A stretch of DNA of 42,743 bases. Origin: Euzebyales bacterium (lineage in GTDB: Bacteria; Actinomycetota; Nitriliruptoria; Euzebyales; JAHELV01). This document shows, in pieces, positions 8,097-16,645 of the stretch. The notes beneath the pieces were generated by a model. The model was not told the DNA's origin. It was given only the letters and a program-made list of their open reading frames with translations, and did no database searches. Made by a program: the position numbers and the translations under genes. The DNA lies in assembly GCA_035461305.1 (NCBI GenBank), contig DATHVN010000174.1, forward strand, positions 1-42,743. The letters run 5' to 3'. Positions within the stretch are counted from its first letter, which is position 1. Every line of letters starts with the position of its first letter.

Positions 8097-8716
8097 TTGC
8101 TGACCGTCGTGCTGGTCACTTGCCTGGTCTCGGCGTGTACCGGCGGCGTGCCGGGATCGGCGACGCCGACGCCGCAGCGGTCCGCGCCCCCGACCTCCGG
8201 CTCCGCGCCGACCGTGTCAGCTGGACCGCAGCGCCTGTCGAGCGGCGGAACCGTCACACCGATCGCCGCGACCGTCGCGCTGGACGGGACGCCGCGGACC
8301 TGACCGCGCACGCCACCGCGTAGGCGTTGTGGGGAGCCCTGCGCGCCGGATCGCGCAGCACCACGGTGGACGTGGACATGGGATGGGCGGTCCGAGACGT
8401 GGACCCGTGCGGTCGACGGTCACCCCGAGGTCGCCGCGGGCGGCACACCGGTGGCGGCCGGCACCGTGGTCGTCGCCGAGACGGCGGCGGGCAGACCTCG
8501 CGAGCTGCGCGCCGAGGGGGTCGCGGTCGTGCTCCGCGCGGCCGTCGGTACGCCGCGCGATGGCGCCATGGCGGCGCGTCCGGCGCGCCACGGCTGGAGC
8601 AGTGGGACAGCAGGCCGTTCCCGGTCCAGGGCACGGTGTGGATGCACCTGTGCGCGGCCCCGTGCGGTCGCCAGATCGCCCCCTCCGCGCAGCGCCCGTC
8701 CGGCACCCCGCGCTAG
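8097..8716 (+). pseudogene. decayed lipoprotein gene between lemA and pdxS
   Basis: Starting near TTG 8097 one frame reads a short hydrophobic leader with a lipobox ([12 protein letters not shown]), a Thr/Pro/Ser-rich linker and [17 protein letters not shown] before stopping at 8301-8303. Protein-like stretches then continue in other frames: [20 protein letters not shown] at about 8465-8525 and [16 protein letters not shown] at about 8600-8650, the last ending at 8716. A lipoprotein signal followed by frame-hopping coding character suggests a gene broken by frameshifts. No ATG or GTG start sits before the lipobox. The short first piece could still be expressed as a 68-residue lipoprotein. Confidence 0.35.
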
Positions 8717-8719
8717 GCT
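8714..8719 (+). promoter_or_regulatory. -10 element (TAGGCT) upstream of pdxS
   Basis: TAGGCT lies 56 bases before the pdxS ATG. It matches the hexamers before pgsA and the DUF948 gene. Confidence 0.4.
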
Positions 8720-8775
8720 CGGAGCAGTGCGACGTCGTCGCTGTGACGTCGTGCCACGCACTGGAAAGGCCTGCG

Positions 8776-9702
8776 ATGACCGATGCAGCACCCAGCTCGT
8801 CCAGCCCGGCCGCGACACCCGCGCAGCTTGGTACGGACCGCGTAAAGCGCGGTCTCGCCGACATGCTCAAAGGCGGCGTCATCATGGACGTCGTCACCCC
8901 GGAGCAGGCCGCGATCGCTGAGGAGGCGGGCGCCGTCGCTGTCATGGCCCTCGAGCGCGTCCCGGCTGACATCCGCGCCGACGGCGGCGTCGCGCGCATG
9001 AGCGATCCCGCGGTCGTCGAGGCGATCATGCAGGCCGTGTCGATCCCGGTCATGGCGAAGGCGCGCATCGGGCACTTCGTCGAGGCACAGGTCCTGGAGG
9101 CGCTCGGCGTCGACTACGTCGACGAGTCCGAGGTGCTGACGCCCGCCGACGAAGCCAACCACATCGACAAGCACGCGTTCACGGTGCCCTTCGTGTGCGG
9201 CGCGACCAACCTCGGCGAGGCGCTGCGGCGGCTCACCGAGGGCGCGGCGATGATCCGTTCGAAGGGTGAGGCCGGCACGGGCGACGTCAAGGAGGCGGTA
9301 CGGCACATGCGTGCCATCACGGCCGAGATCCGTCGCCTGACGACCCTGAGCCCCGACGAGCGGTACCGCGCCGCCAAGGACCTGCAGGCCCCCCACGAGC
9401 TGGTGGAGGAGGTCGCCCGCACCGGACGGCTGCCCGTCGTGCTGTTCACGGCGGGCGGGATCGCGACCCCGGCTGACGCCGCGCTCATGATGCAGCTGGG
9501 CGCCGACGGTGTGTTCGTGGGCTCGGGCATCTTCAAGTCCGGCGACCCCGCCAAGCGCGCACGGGCGATCGTCGAGGCCACCACCTACGCGCAGGACCCG
9601 ACGATCGTCGCGAAGGTCTCGCGCGATCTCGGTCAGCCGATGGTCGGCATGGCGAACGACTCGCTCACGGAGGGGCAGCGGCTCGCAGGCCGTGGCTGGT
9701 GA
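8776..9702 (+). CDS. pdxS: pyridoxal 5'-phosphate synthase, PdxS subunit
   Basis: The lyase subunit of PLP synthase, which builds vitamin B6 from ribose 5-phosphate, glyceraldehyde 3-phosphate and ammonia supplied by PdxT. The 308-residue protein shows the family landmarks [20 protein letters not shown] (about 22-41), the catalytic lysine segment [10 protein letters not shown] near residue 94 and [16 protein letters not shown] near 165-180 (phosphate loop). ATG 8776 with GGAAAGG at 8763-8769 fits; the first 20 residues are a low-complexity tail common in actinobacterial PdxS. It is followed by pdxT after a single copy of the dispersed bridging repeat. Confidence 0.97.
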   Translation: MTDAAPSSSSPAATPAQLGTDRVKRGLADMLKGGVIMDVVTPEQAAIAEEAGAVAVMALERVPADIRADGGVARMSDPAVVEAIMQAVSIPVMAKARIGHFVEAQVLEALGVDYVDESEVLTPADEANHIDKHAFTVPFVCGATNLGEALRRLTEGAAMIRSKGEAGTGDVKEAVRHMRAITAEIRRLTTLSPDERYRAAKDLQAPHELVEEVARTGRLPVVLFTAGGIATPADAALMMQLGADGVFVGSGIFKSGDPAKRARAIVEATTYAQDPTIVAKVSRDLGQPMVGMANDSLTEGQRLAGRGW

Positions 9703-9703
9703 C

Positions 9704-9742
9704 GTGACCTCATGTAGCGAAGCGGTAGGTCGTCGAACGTGA
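9704..9742 (+). CDS. 12-codon bridging peptide between pdxS and pdxT (dispersed repeat copy)
   Basis: GTG 9704 begins one base after the pdxS stop. The frame reads MTSCSEAVGRRT and ends at TGA 9740-9742, overlapping the pdxT GTG at 9739 as GTGA. The DNA from TGACCTCA at 9705 to GCGGTAGGTC at 9722-9731 is a copy of the repeat also found before secD, between secD and secF and after pyrB, with one base deleted in the middle. The peptide starts MTSCS exactly as the secD-secF copy does. Coupling of pdxS and pdxT translation is the inferred role. Confidence 0.5.
   Translation: MTSCSEAVGRRT
9705..9731 (+). repeat. single dispersed bridging repeat (GACCT...AGGTC) between pdxS and pdxT
   Basis: It begins TGACCTCATG and ends AGCGGTAGGTC. 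The end pentamers GACCT and AGGTC are inverted and can pair. Seven bases separate the element from the pdxT start codon. It is one base shorter than the copies near secD and secF. Confidence 0.75.
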
Positions 9743-10434
9743 CGACAGACACCCACTGGTTGCGGCTGCGGTTGCCGGGCCAGCCACTCGTCGTGCTCGA
9801 TGACGATCGACCTCCCAGCACGCTGGGACCGGTCGTCGGCGTGCTCGCGTTGCAGGGTGACGTGCTCGAGCACGTCCGCATGCTGTCGCTCGCAGGCGCC
9901 CGGGCGGTCGCCGTGCGCCATCCCGAGCAGCTCGCAGACCTCGACGGCGTCCTACTGCCGGGCGGCGAGTCCACGACGATCGGCACCATGCTCGAGCGCT
10001 TCGGGCTGCTCGAACCGCTACGTGACCGTCTGCGCGGCGGGCTGCCGGCGCTCGGCACGTGCGCCGGGGCCATCCTCATGGGGTCCGAAGCGCTGCTGTC
10101 GGACGGCACGCCCAGCGAGCAGCCGCTGCTCGAGGTCATGGACACGATCGTGCGGCGCAACGCGTTCGGCCGTCAGGTGGCCAGCTTCGAGGGCTCGCTG
10201 GACATCGCGGGCGTGCCGGCACCACCGATGCGCGCCGCGTTCATCCGTGCGCCCTGGTTCGAACGGCTCGGCCCGGATGTCGAGGCGTTGGCGGAGGTCG
10301 ACACCCCCCTCGGTGCTAAGATCGTCGTTGCGCGGCAGGACCACCTGCTGGCTGCCGCCTTCCATCCAGAGCTCACGGGCGACCCGCGCCTGCACGCGTT
10401 GTTCGTCGAGATCATCCAGGCGCGGCAGAGCTGA
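9739..10434 (+). CDS. pdxT: pyridoxal 5'-phosphate synthase, glutaminase subunit PdxT
   Basis: The glutamine amidotransferase that supplies ammonia to PdxS. The catalytic triad is visible: Cys in LGTCAGAILMGSE near residue 108, and His and Glu in AAFHPELTGD near 209-211. The glutamine-binding LLPGGESTTIGTMLERFG is at about 73-90. Conserved sequence begins at VVGVLALQGDVLEH, about residue 32, so the GTG 9739 start adds some 30 residues over the usual N-terminus; GTG 9790 is an in-frame alternative. The 9739 start is favoured by the GTGA overlap with the bridging peptide, but that extension is unusual for the family. Confidence 0.93.
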   Translation: MTTDTHWLRLRLPGQPLVVLDDDRPPSTLGPVVGVLALQGDVLEHVRMLSLAGARAVAVRHPEQLADLDGVLLPGGESTTIGTMLERFGLLEPLRDRLRGGLPALGTCAGAILMGSEALLSDGTPSEQPLLEVMDTIVRRNAFGRQVASFEGSLDIAGVPAPPMRAAFIRAPWFERLGPDVEALAEVDTPLGAKIVVARQDHLLAAAFHPELTGDPRLHALFVEIIQARQS

Positions 10435-10501
10435 CAAGGCCCCGGACCTCGCCACACGTTTCCCCGGACGGTTCGGAGGCGAGGGAAGCGAGAGGAGCAA
10501 C

Positions 10502-11254
10502 GTGTCCGGGCACTCCAAGTGGTCCACGATCAAGCACAAGAAGGGTGCGGCCGACGCCAAGCGCGGCAAGCTGTTCGCCCGGCTGATTCGTGGCATCGAG
10601 GCGGCGGCGCGCGACGGCGGCGCCGATCCGGAGGCCAATCCGACACTGGCCACGGCGGTCCAGAAGGCCAAGGACGCCTCGGTCCCCAAGGGCAACATCG
10701 AGCGCGCGCTCAAGCGTGCCGCGGGTCGCGAGGGCGGCGGGGTCGACTACGAGACCGTGCACTACGAGGGCTACGCCGCGGGCGGGGTCGCGCTCTACGT
10801 CGAGTGCCTCACCGACAACCGCAACAGGGCCGCGAACGACGTGCGGTCCGCGTTCAACAAGAATGGCGGGTCGCTCGCCGAGCCCGGGGCGGTCAACTAC
10901 CTGTTCACGCGCACGGGCGTGATCCTGGTCCCCGCGGACGCCGCCGACGAGGACGACATCCTGCTGGCCGGGCTCGATGCGGGCATCACCGACGTCGTGC
11001 TCGAGGGCGACAGCTACCGGATCACGTCGGACCCGACGGACGTCAACGACGTGCGCGAGGTACTGGAGTCGGCCGGCATCACCGTCGACTCGTCCGAGTC
11101 GACCATGCTGGCGAGCGTCAGTGTGCCCGTGGCCGACGAGGCGGCCGCGCGCCAGGTGTTGCGGCTGATCGACGCACTCGAGGACTGCGACGACGTCCAG
11201 AACGTGTACGCGAACTTCGACATCCCCGACGAGGTGCTCGAAGCGGTCGCGTGA
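10502..11254 (+). CDS. yebC: YebC/PmpR family protein
   Basis: A 250-residue protein of the TACO1/YebC family, reported as transcriptional regulators and more recently as helpers of translation at difficult sequences. It opens with the family hallmark SGHSKWSTIKHKKGAADAKR and continues with GADPEANPTLATAVQKAKDA and a C-terminal DCDDVQNVYANFDIPDEVL. GTG 10502 is preceded by AGGAG at 10493-10497. The gene sits just upstream of ruvC, as in most bacteria. Confidence 0.96.
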   Translation: MSGHSKWSTIKHKKGAADAKRGKLFARLIRGIEAAARDGGADPEANPTLATAVQKAKDASVPKGNIERALKRAAGREGGGVDYETVHYEGYAAGGVALYVECLTDNRNRAANDVRSAFNKNGGSLAEPGAVNYLFTRTGVILVPADAADEDDILLAGLDAGITDVVLEGDSYRITSDPTDVNDVREVLESAGITVDSSESTMLASVSVPVADEAAARQVLRLIDALEDCDDVQNVYANFDIPDEVLEAVA

Positions 11255-11259
11255 CGTCG

Positions 11260-11365
11260 CCGTGGGGAGCGAGCTCACCGCATGAGCCGGTCCGCTTCAC
11301 CGGAACCCACCCTGTCGGAGCCGTGGGGAGCGAGTGCTCCCATGTGGTCGATGCACTCCCCACGG
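11260..11365. repeat. repeated CCGTGGGGAG motif with an inverted copy, possible terminator of yebC
   Basis: CCGTGGGGAGCGAG occurs at 11260-11273 and again at 11321-11334. The exact inverse CTCCCCACGG occurs at 11356-11365. The second direct copy and the inverse copy can form a 10-base-pair stem with a further TGC/GCA pairing, enclosing about 25 bases. It lies after the yebC stop and before the ruvC promoter, so it may act as a transcription terminator, though no U-tract follows. Confidence 0.5.
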
Positions 11366-11415
11366 ACGGGGGTCGTCGACGAAGTCGGTTGTGGTGTCTG
11401 GCGCCGTCGACCTGC

Positions 11416-11421
11416 TAGGGT
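11416..11421 (+). promoter_or_regulatory. -10 element (TAGGGT) upstream of ruvC
   Basis: TAGGGT fits TAnnnT and lies 55-60 bases before the ruvC start, in the gap between yebC and ruvC. The -35 position is unclear. Confidence 0.3.
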
Positions 11422-11475
11422 CCAACGCCGAACATCCGTTCGCCCGGACGGGGACCGCGTCGGCGAGGAGTGGCT

Positions 11476-12093
11476 GTGCGTGTGATGGGCGTCGACCCAG
11501 GGCTTGCGCGCTGCGGCGTCGCAATGATCGATGGTGACGTGCGCGGGAGCGAGCTGACCGCTCACCACCTCGTGCGGACCGGCGCCGACGACGCGCCTGA
11601 GCAGCGCCTGGCGGTCGTCCACGACCAGATCACCGACCTGATCGCCACCCACCGCCCTGGTGTGCTCGCCATCGAGCAGCTGCTGTTCAACACCAACGCG
11701 CGTTCGGCGATGGCGGTCGCCCAATCGGTCGGCGTCATCCTGCTCGCAGCCGCTCACGCGGAGCTCGAGGTCTTCCAATACACACCGACGCAGGTCAAGG
11801 CGACGGTCACCGGGACCGGCGACGCCGACAAGGCCCAGGTCAAGTACCTCGTACGTGCCCAGCTGGGCCTGGACCGGGCGCCCGCGTCGGCCGACGTCGC
11901 CGACGCGGCAGCGGTCGCTCTGTGCCATCTGTGGCGGACCGGCGGGCCGGCGAGCGACGACGCCGGCGGTTACAGCAGCCGCCTGGCAGCCGCCGTCGCA
12001 GCCGCCGGGCCCGGTGCCCAGGTCGTCCAGCCGCGGACGCGGACGACGCAGGGCGAGCGCGAGCGCGCTGGTGCGCCTGGAGGACACCGGTGA
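11476..12093 (+). CDS. ruvC: Holliday junction endonuclease RuvC
   Basis: Resolves four-way DNA junctions after branch migration by RuvAB. Acidic active-site positions are visible: Asp in [12 protein letters not shown] near residue 7, Glu in [12 protein letters not shown] near 68, and the C-terminal pair in [14 protein letters not shown] near 140. The start is GTG 11476, 5 bases after GAGGAG at 11465-11470; GTG 11470 overlaps that sequence and is less likely. The protein has 205 residues; the last 40, rich in Ala and Gln/Arg, extend beyond the usual length. Its TGA overlaps the GTG of ruvA. Confidence 0.95.
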   Translation: MRVMGVDPGLARCGVAMIDGDVRGSELTAHHLVRTGADDAPEQRLAVVHDQITDLIATHRPGVLAIEQLLFNTNARSAMAVAQSVGVILLAAAHAELEVFQYTPTQVKATVTGTGDADKAQVKYLVRAQLGLDRAPASADVADAAAVALCHLWRTGGPASDDAGGYSSRLAAAVAAAGPGAQVVQPRTRTTQGERERAGAPGGHR

Positions 12094-12676
12094 TCGCGCG
12101 ACTGCGGGGTCAGCTCGTCGCGGTCGACGTCGACGGCGTGATCGTCGACGTCGGCGGTGTCGGATACCGCGTGCTGGTGCCGGCGGGGGCCTTTCCACAG
12201 CGCCTGGGCGACGACATCGTCGTCCACACCCACCTGGCGGTCCGCGAGGACGCGATGACACTGTTCGGCTTCCCGGACGTGACGGCGCTGCGGTTGTTCG
12301 AACGGCTCCTGGGCGTCAACGGCATCGGACCGAAGCTGGCGCTGTCGGCGCTTGCGACCCTCGGAGCGACGGGCGTGCGCGACGCGATCCTGGCCGAGGA
12401 CACCGCGGCGCTGGTCACCGTGCCCGGTCTGGGACGCAAGACCGCGCAGCGGCTGATCCTCGAGCTCGGCGGCAACCTGGCATCCGAGGAGCAGTTCAGT
12501 GGCGCGACCGCAGCGGTCCCCGTCGACGACCCACGTGCCGAGGTCCGCATGGCGCTGACCGCGCTCGGTTACGAGGCGTCCGAGATCACCAGAGCACTGG
12601 AGGCCATCGGCGACGACGACGGGGCGGACGCCGAGGCGTTGCTGCGCCAGGCGCTGCGCACGCTGGCCGGTGCGTC

Positions 12677-12680
<4 letters not shown>
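12090..12680 (+). CDS. ruvA: Holliday junction DNA helicase subunit RuvA
   Basis: Binds the Holliday junction and loads RuvB. The 196-residue protein starts at GTG 12090, overlapping ruvC as GTGA. It has the OB-fold start [20 protein letters not shown], two helix-hairpin-helix segments ([20 protein letters not shown] near 72-91 and [20 protein letters not shown] near 107-126) and the C-terminal domain that contacts RuvB ([20 protein letters not shown]). Length is standard. It is translationally coupled to both neighbours. Confidence 0.97.
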
Positions 12681-13726
<1,046 letters not shown>

Positions 13727-13783
13727 TCAACCCACGCCCCGCGGCGCGGTGTCCGGGGAGCACGTCGTGAGGCCTGACTGCGC

Positions 13784-13789
13784 TATGGT
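13784..13789 (+). promoter_or_regulatory. -10 element (TATGGT) upstream of yajC
   Basis: TATGGT lies 129 bases before the yajC ATG in a 191-base gap. It would start the operon yajC, HD gene, secD, secF, apt. The long leader holds a repeated ACATTCGA (13881-13888 and 13899-13906) of unknown meaning. No clear -35 box. Confidence 0.35.
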
Positions 13790-13917
13790 GGTGACCCCGC
13801 CGGCTCCACACTCGGCGGGCCGTTCATGTCCACCATTCGCCGGAACGGCTCCACCGGGTATCGGGGAACCGGGCTCGGCGACATTCGAGCGCACGAGACA
13901 TTCGAATCGAAGGTGTC

Positions 13918-14244
13918 ATGGATCCCACGTTCGTCCTCGCACAACAGTCCGGTGGTGCACTGGGCGGTCTGCTGCCTCTGCTCATCATCGGTGTGCTGTT
14001 CTACTTCCTGTTGATCCGGCCCCAGCAGAAGCGCGCCCGCGCCCAGCGCGAGCTGCACAGCTCGATCAGCGTCGGCGACATGGTCGTCACGATCGGCGGT
14101 TTCCATGGCACGGTCCTGTCGGTCGACGAGAACACGGTCCGCCTCGAGCTGAACCCCAGCAACGTCGTGACGCTGTCGAAGCAGGCCATCGCCAAGCGGG
14201 CCGTCGAGGCCGATGCCGACGCCGACAACATCAGCGGAGAGTGA
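13918..14244 (+). CDS. yajC: preprotein translocase subunit YajC
   Basis: A 108-residue single-span membrane protein that joins SecDF. The hydrophobic helix LGGLLPLLIIGVLFYFLLI is followed by the invariant RPQQKRARAQRELHSSISVG and the small cytoplasmic beta domain GDMVVTIGGFHGTVLSVDEN. ATG 13918 has AAGG at 13909-13912. The TGA overlaps the GTG of the HD gene. Placement before secD-secF is typical. Confidence 0.96.
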   Translation: MDPTFVLAQQSGGALGGLLPLLIIGVLFYFLLIRPQQKRARAQRELHSSISVGDMVVTIGGFHGTVLSVDENTVRLELNPSNVVTLSKQAIAKRAVEADADADNISGE

Positions 14245-15044
14245 CCGCGCGTCCGAGGCCGGGCAGCCAACCGGTGGACCGCGAGGTCGGCACCGACCTA
14301 TTGACGACCGCCGATGGCGTGCCCGTCGGCGGTCGCACCGAGACCGGCGCTGAGCAGGTCGACCCCGAAGGCGGCGCGCAGCGCATCCGCCTGCTGTCAC
14401 GCGTGCGTGACCACGAGATGATCACGGCCTTCGTCGACGCGGCCGACGAGTTCCTCGACGCGCAGGGCTACACCGAGCACGGCCGCCGGCACGCCGGGTT
14501 GGTCGGCCACATCGCGTTCAACGTCCTCACCCACCTGGGCCACGACGAGCGCGTCGCCGAACTGGCCGCGGTCGCCGGCTACCTCCACGACGTCGGCAAC
14601 GTGGTCACGCGCACCAACCACGGCATCTCCTCCGCGTTCCTGGCGCTGGACCTGCTGCGTGACCTCGGCGTGCCGTACGCTGACATCGCGCAGGTGATGA
14701 GCGCCGTGGGCAACCACGAGGAGCACTACGGTGAGTCGGTGTCTGAGATCGGCGCCGCGGTGATCCTCGCCGACAAGTCCGACGTCCATCGCAGCCGAGT
14801 GCGCAAGAACGCGTCCATCGAGATGGACATCCACGACCGCGTCAACTACGCGGTGGAGTCCAGCTTCCTCCGCGTCGACCCGGCCGCGCACACGATCACG
14901 TTGGAGCTGGCGATCGACACGGAGATCAGCCAGGTGCTCGAGTACTTCGAGATCTTCCTCGAGCGGATGGTGATGTGCCGGCGGGCCGCCCGCACGCTGC
15001 GGTGCGACTTCAAGATCACCGTCAACAACGTCCCTGTCCTCTAG
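14241..15044 (+). CDS. HD-domain phosphohydrolase in the sec operon
   Basis: A 267-residue soluble protein, GTG 14241 overlapping the yajC stop as GTGA. The metal-binding HD signature is present: GRRHAGLVGHIAFNVLTHLG near 83-102, AVAGYLHDVGN near 111-121, and NHEEHYG near 158-164 with VILADKSDVHRSRVR near 173-187. This pattern marks a metal-dependent phosphohydrolase; the substrate is not known. A similar HD gene is often found near sec genes in actinobacteria. The C-terminal 60 residues (YFEIFLERMVMCRRAA) look like a separate alpha/beta tail. The N-terminal 45 residues are unconserved. Confidence 0.8.
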   Translation: MTARPRPGSQPVDREVGTDLLTTADGVPVGGRTETGAEQVDPEGGAQRIRLLSRVRDHEMITAFVDAADEFLDAQGYTEHGRRHAGLVGHIAFNVLTHLGHDERVAELAAVAGYLHDVGNVVTRTNHGISSAFLALDLLRDLGVPYADIAQVMSAVGNHEEHYGESVSEIGAAVILADKSDVHRSRVRKNASIEMDIHDRVNYAVESSFLRVDPAAHTITLELAIDTEISQVLEYFEIFLERMVMCRRAARTLRCDFKITVNNVPVL

Positions 15045-15053
15045 AGGAGCGCC

Positions 15054-15164
15054 ATGACCTCAGGTAGCGGCAGCGGTAGGTCACGTGACATGACCTCAGG
15101 TAGCGGCAGCGGTAGGTCAGGTGATGCCGGTCACGGAGCGTCAACGGTAGGTCACCGACCATGA
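15054..15164 (+). CDS. 36-codon repeat-encoded leader peptide upstream of secD
   Basis: ATG 15054 has a strong GAGGAG at 15044-15049. The frame reads two nearly identical 12-residue units, MTSGSGSGRSRD and MTSGSGSGRSGD, then AGHGASTVGHRP. It stops at TGA 15162-15164, overlapping the secD ATG at 15161 as ATGA. The 36-base period preserves the frame. A good ribosome binding site, repeated codons and exact coupling to secD all point to real translation. The likely role is to deliver ribosomes to secD or adjust its level; a structural role for the Gly/Ser peptide cannot be excluded. Confidence 0.6.
   Translation: MTSGSGSGRSRDMTSGSGSGRSGDAGHGASTVGHRP
15055..15153 (+). repeat. tandem dispersed bridging repeat before secD (two full units and one degenerate)
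   Basis: The unit starts TGACCTCA and ends AGCGGTAGGTC. Full copies lie at 15055-15082 and 15091-15118, identical over 28 bases, 36 bases apart. A third, degenerate copy occupies about 15127-15153 and keeps AGCGTCA and CGGTAGGTC. The last AGGTC ends 7 bases before the secD start codon. Confidence 0.9.
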
Positions 15165-16645
15165 GCAGGAGGGGCCTGATCGTCTCGCTGATCGCGTTCC
15201 TCCTGGCGGTCGGCGCGATGTGGGGCACGATCATCGCGCTGGGGTGGCAGCCCCAGCTCGGGCTCGACCTGCGCGGTGGCGTGACCATCACGCTGATCCC
15301 CGCCGCGAACCAGGGCGAGATCGATCAGGAGAAGCTCGACCAGACCGTCGCGGTCATCCGCCAGCGGGTCGACGCGCTGGGCGTGGCCGAGCCCGACATC
15401 GCTCGGCAGGGCCAAACGATCCAGGTCCAGCTACCGGGTGTGGCCGACCAGCAGCGCGCCGAGCAGGTCATCGGTCGTACCGCTGTGCTGCAGTTCCGGC
15501 GGGTGCTCGAGGTCATCCCGCCAGGCTCGTCGGGGTATGACGACGCCGGTGGATCGTGTGACGACATCCTCGACGGGCCACCACCGGCCGACGAGGAGGT
15601 CGTCCTGTGCGGCCAGGAGCCAGATGTCGCCGACGACGCCGAGCAGGCGGCCCAGGACGTCCCGCTGACCAAGTACCGGCTCGGCCGGGTCGAGGTCGCC
15701 GGTGACGACGTCGAGGACGCGACCGCCGAGATCGAGCAGAGCGGGCTCAGCTGGTTCGTCTCGCTCGACTTCTCCCGTGCGGGCGACCAGGCCTTCCAGC
15801 AGCTGACCGGCGAGCTGGCCTGCGAGCCGGTGGGATCGCCGACCCGCCAGCTGGCCATCGTGCTCGACGGCCGCGTCGAGTCGGCCCCCGAGGTCAACGC
15901 GGACGTTGTGTGCGGTCAGGGCATCAGCGGCGGCGGCATCATCACCGTCGGCGGTGAACAGGAGGCCCGCGACCTCGCTGTCGTCCTGCGGACCGGTGCT
16001 CTGCCGCTGGAGCTCGAGTTCGCGCAGTCGCAGTCGATCTCGCCGACGCTCGGCCGTGAATCGCTCATCGCAGGCCTGCAGGGGGGCTTGGTGGGTCTGC
16101 TGCTCGTGGCGCTGTACATGATCGTGCTGTACCGCGGCCTGGGGGTCCTGGCCGTGCTCGAGCTCGTGATGTTCGGCGTGATCGTCTACGGGCTGATCAT
16201 CATCATGAGCAACACGATGGGGTTCACGCTCACGCTGGCGGGGATCGCGGGCATCATCGTGTCCATCGGCATCGCGGCCGACTCGTCGATCATCTACCGC
16301 GAGCGCTACCGCGACGAGCGCCGAGCGGGTCGCACGGTGCGCAGCGCCGCGGAGCATGCCTTCCGGAAGGCGTTCCGCACCAACCTGACGGGCAACACCG
16401 TGTCGTTCCTGGCCGCGGTCGTGCTGTGGCTCCTGGCCGTTGGGCCGGTGCGTGGCTTCGCGTTCACCCTGGGCCTGTCGACGTTGATCGACGCGCTGCT
16501 GTTCGCGACGTTCACCCGCTCGATCTTCGGCCTGGTGGCGAGGTCGCCCAGATTGGCGAACGCTCCGTGGACGGGGTTGCGCACGGTCACGGCCGAGTCC
16601 GCGGAGCCTGGCCGCCGCCCGCGGCAGAAGGTGAAGTCGAGATGA
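15161..16645 (+). CDS. secD: protein translocase subunit SecD
   Basis: Uses the proton gradient with SecF to pull exported proteins across the membrane. The 494-residue protein has an N-terminal helix (GLIVSLIAFLLAVGAMWG), LGLDLRGGVTITL near 30-42, a large external P1 domain with the head subdomain between about 60 and 290, and five further helices beginning at LIAGLQGGLVGLLLVALYMI. The RND-family intramembrane motif is seen in GIAADSSIIYRERYRDERRA (about 367-386, normally D-x-x-I-x-x-E-R). TGA 16643-16645 is itself the first three bases of the next bridging repeat. Confidence 0.97.
   Translation: MSRRGLIVSLIAFLLAVGAMWGTIIALGWQPQLGLDLRGGVTITLIPAANQGEIDQEKLDQTVAVIRQRVDALGVAEPDIARQGQTIQVQLPGVADQQRAEQVIGRTAVLQFRRVLEVIPPGSSGYDDAGGSCDDILDGPPPADEEVVLCGQEPDVADDAEQAAQDVPLTKYRLGRVEVAGDDVEDATAEIEQSGLSWFVSLDFSRAGDQAFQQLTGELACEPVGSPTRQLAIVLDGRVESAPEVNADVVCGQGISGGGIITVGGEQEARDLAVVLRTGALPLELEFAQSQSISPTLGRESLIAGLQGGLVGLLLVALYMIVLYRGLGVLAVLELVMFGVIVYGLIIIMSNTMGFTLTLAGIAGIIVSIGIAADSSIIYRERYRDERRAGRTVRSAAEHAFRKAFRTNLTGNTVSFLAAVVLWLLAVGPVRGFAFTLGLSTLIDALLFATFTRSIFGLVARSPRLANAPWTGLRTVTAESAEPGRRPRQKVKSR

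Noticed and set aside
15054-15160. Repeat arrays as a CRISPR array
   Set aside because: Units are 28 bases separated by 8 similar bases, not by unique spacers, and there are no cas genes.
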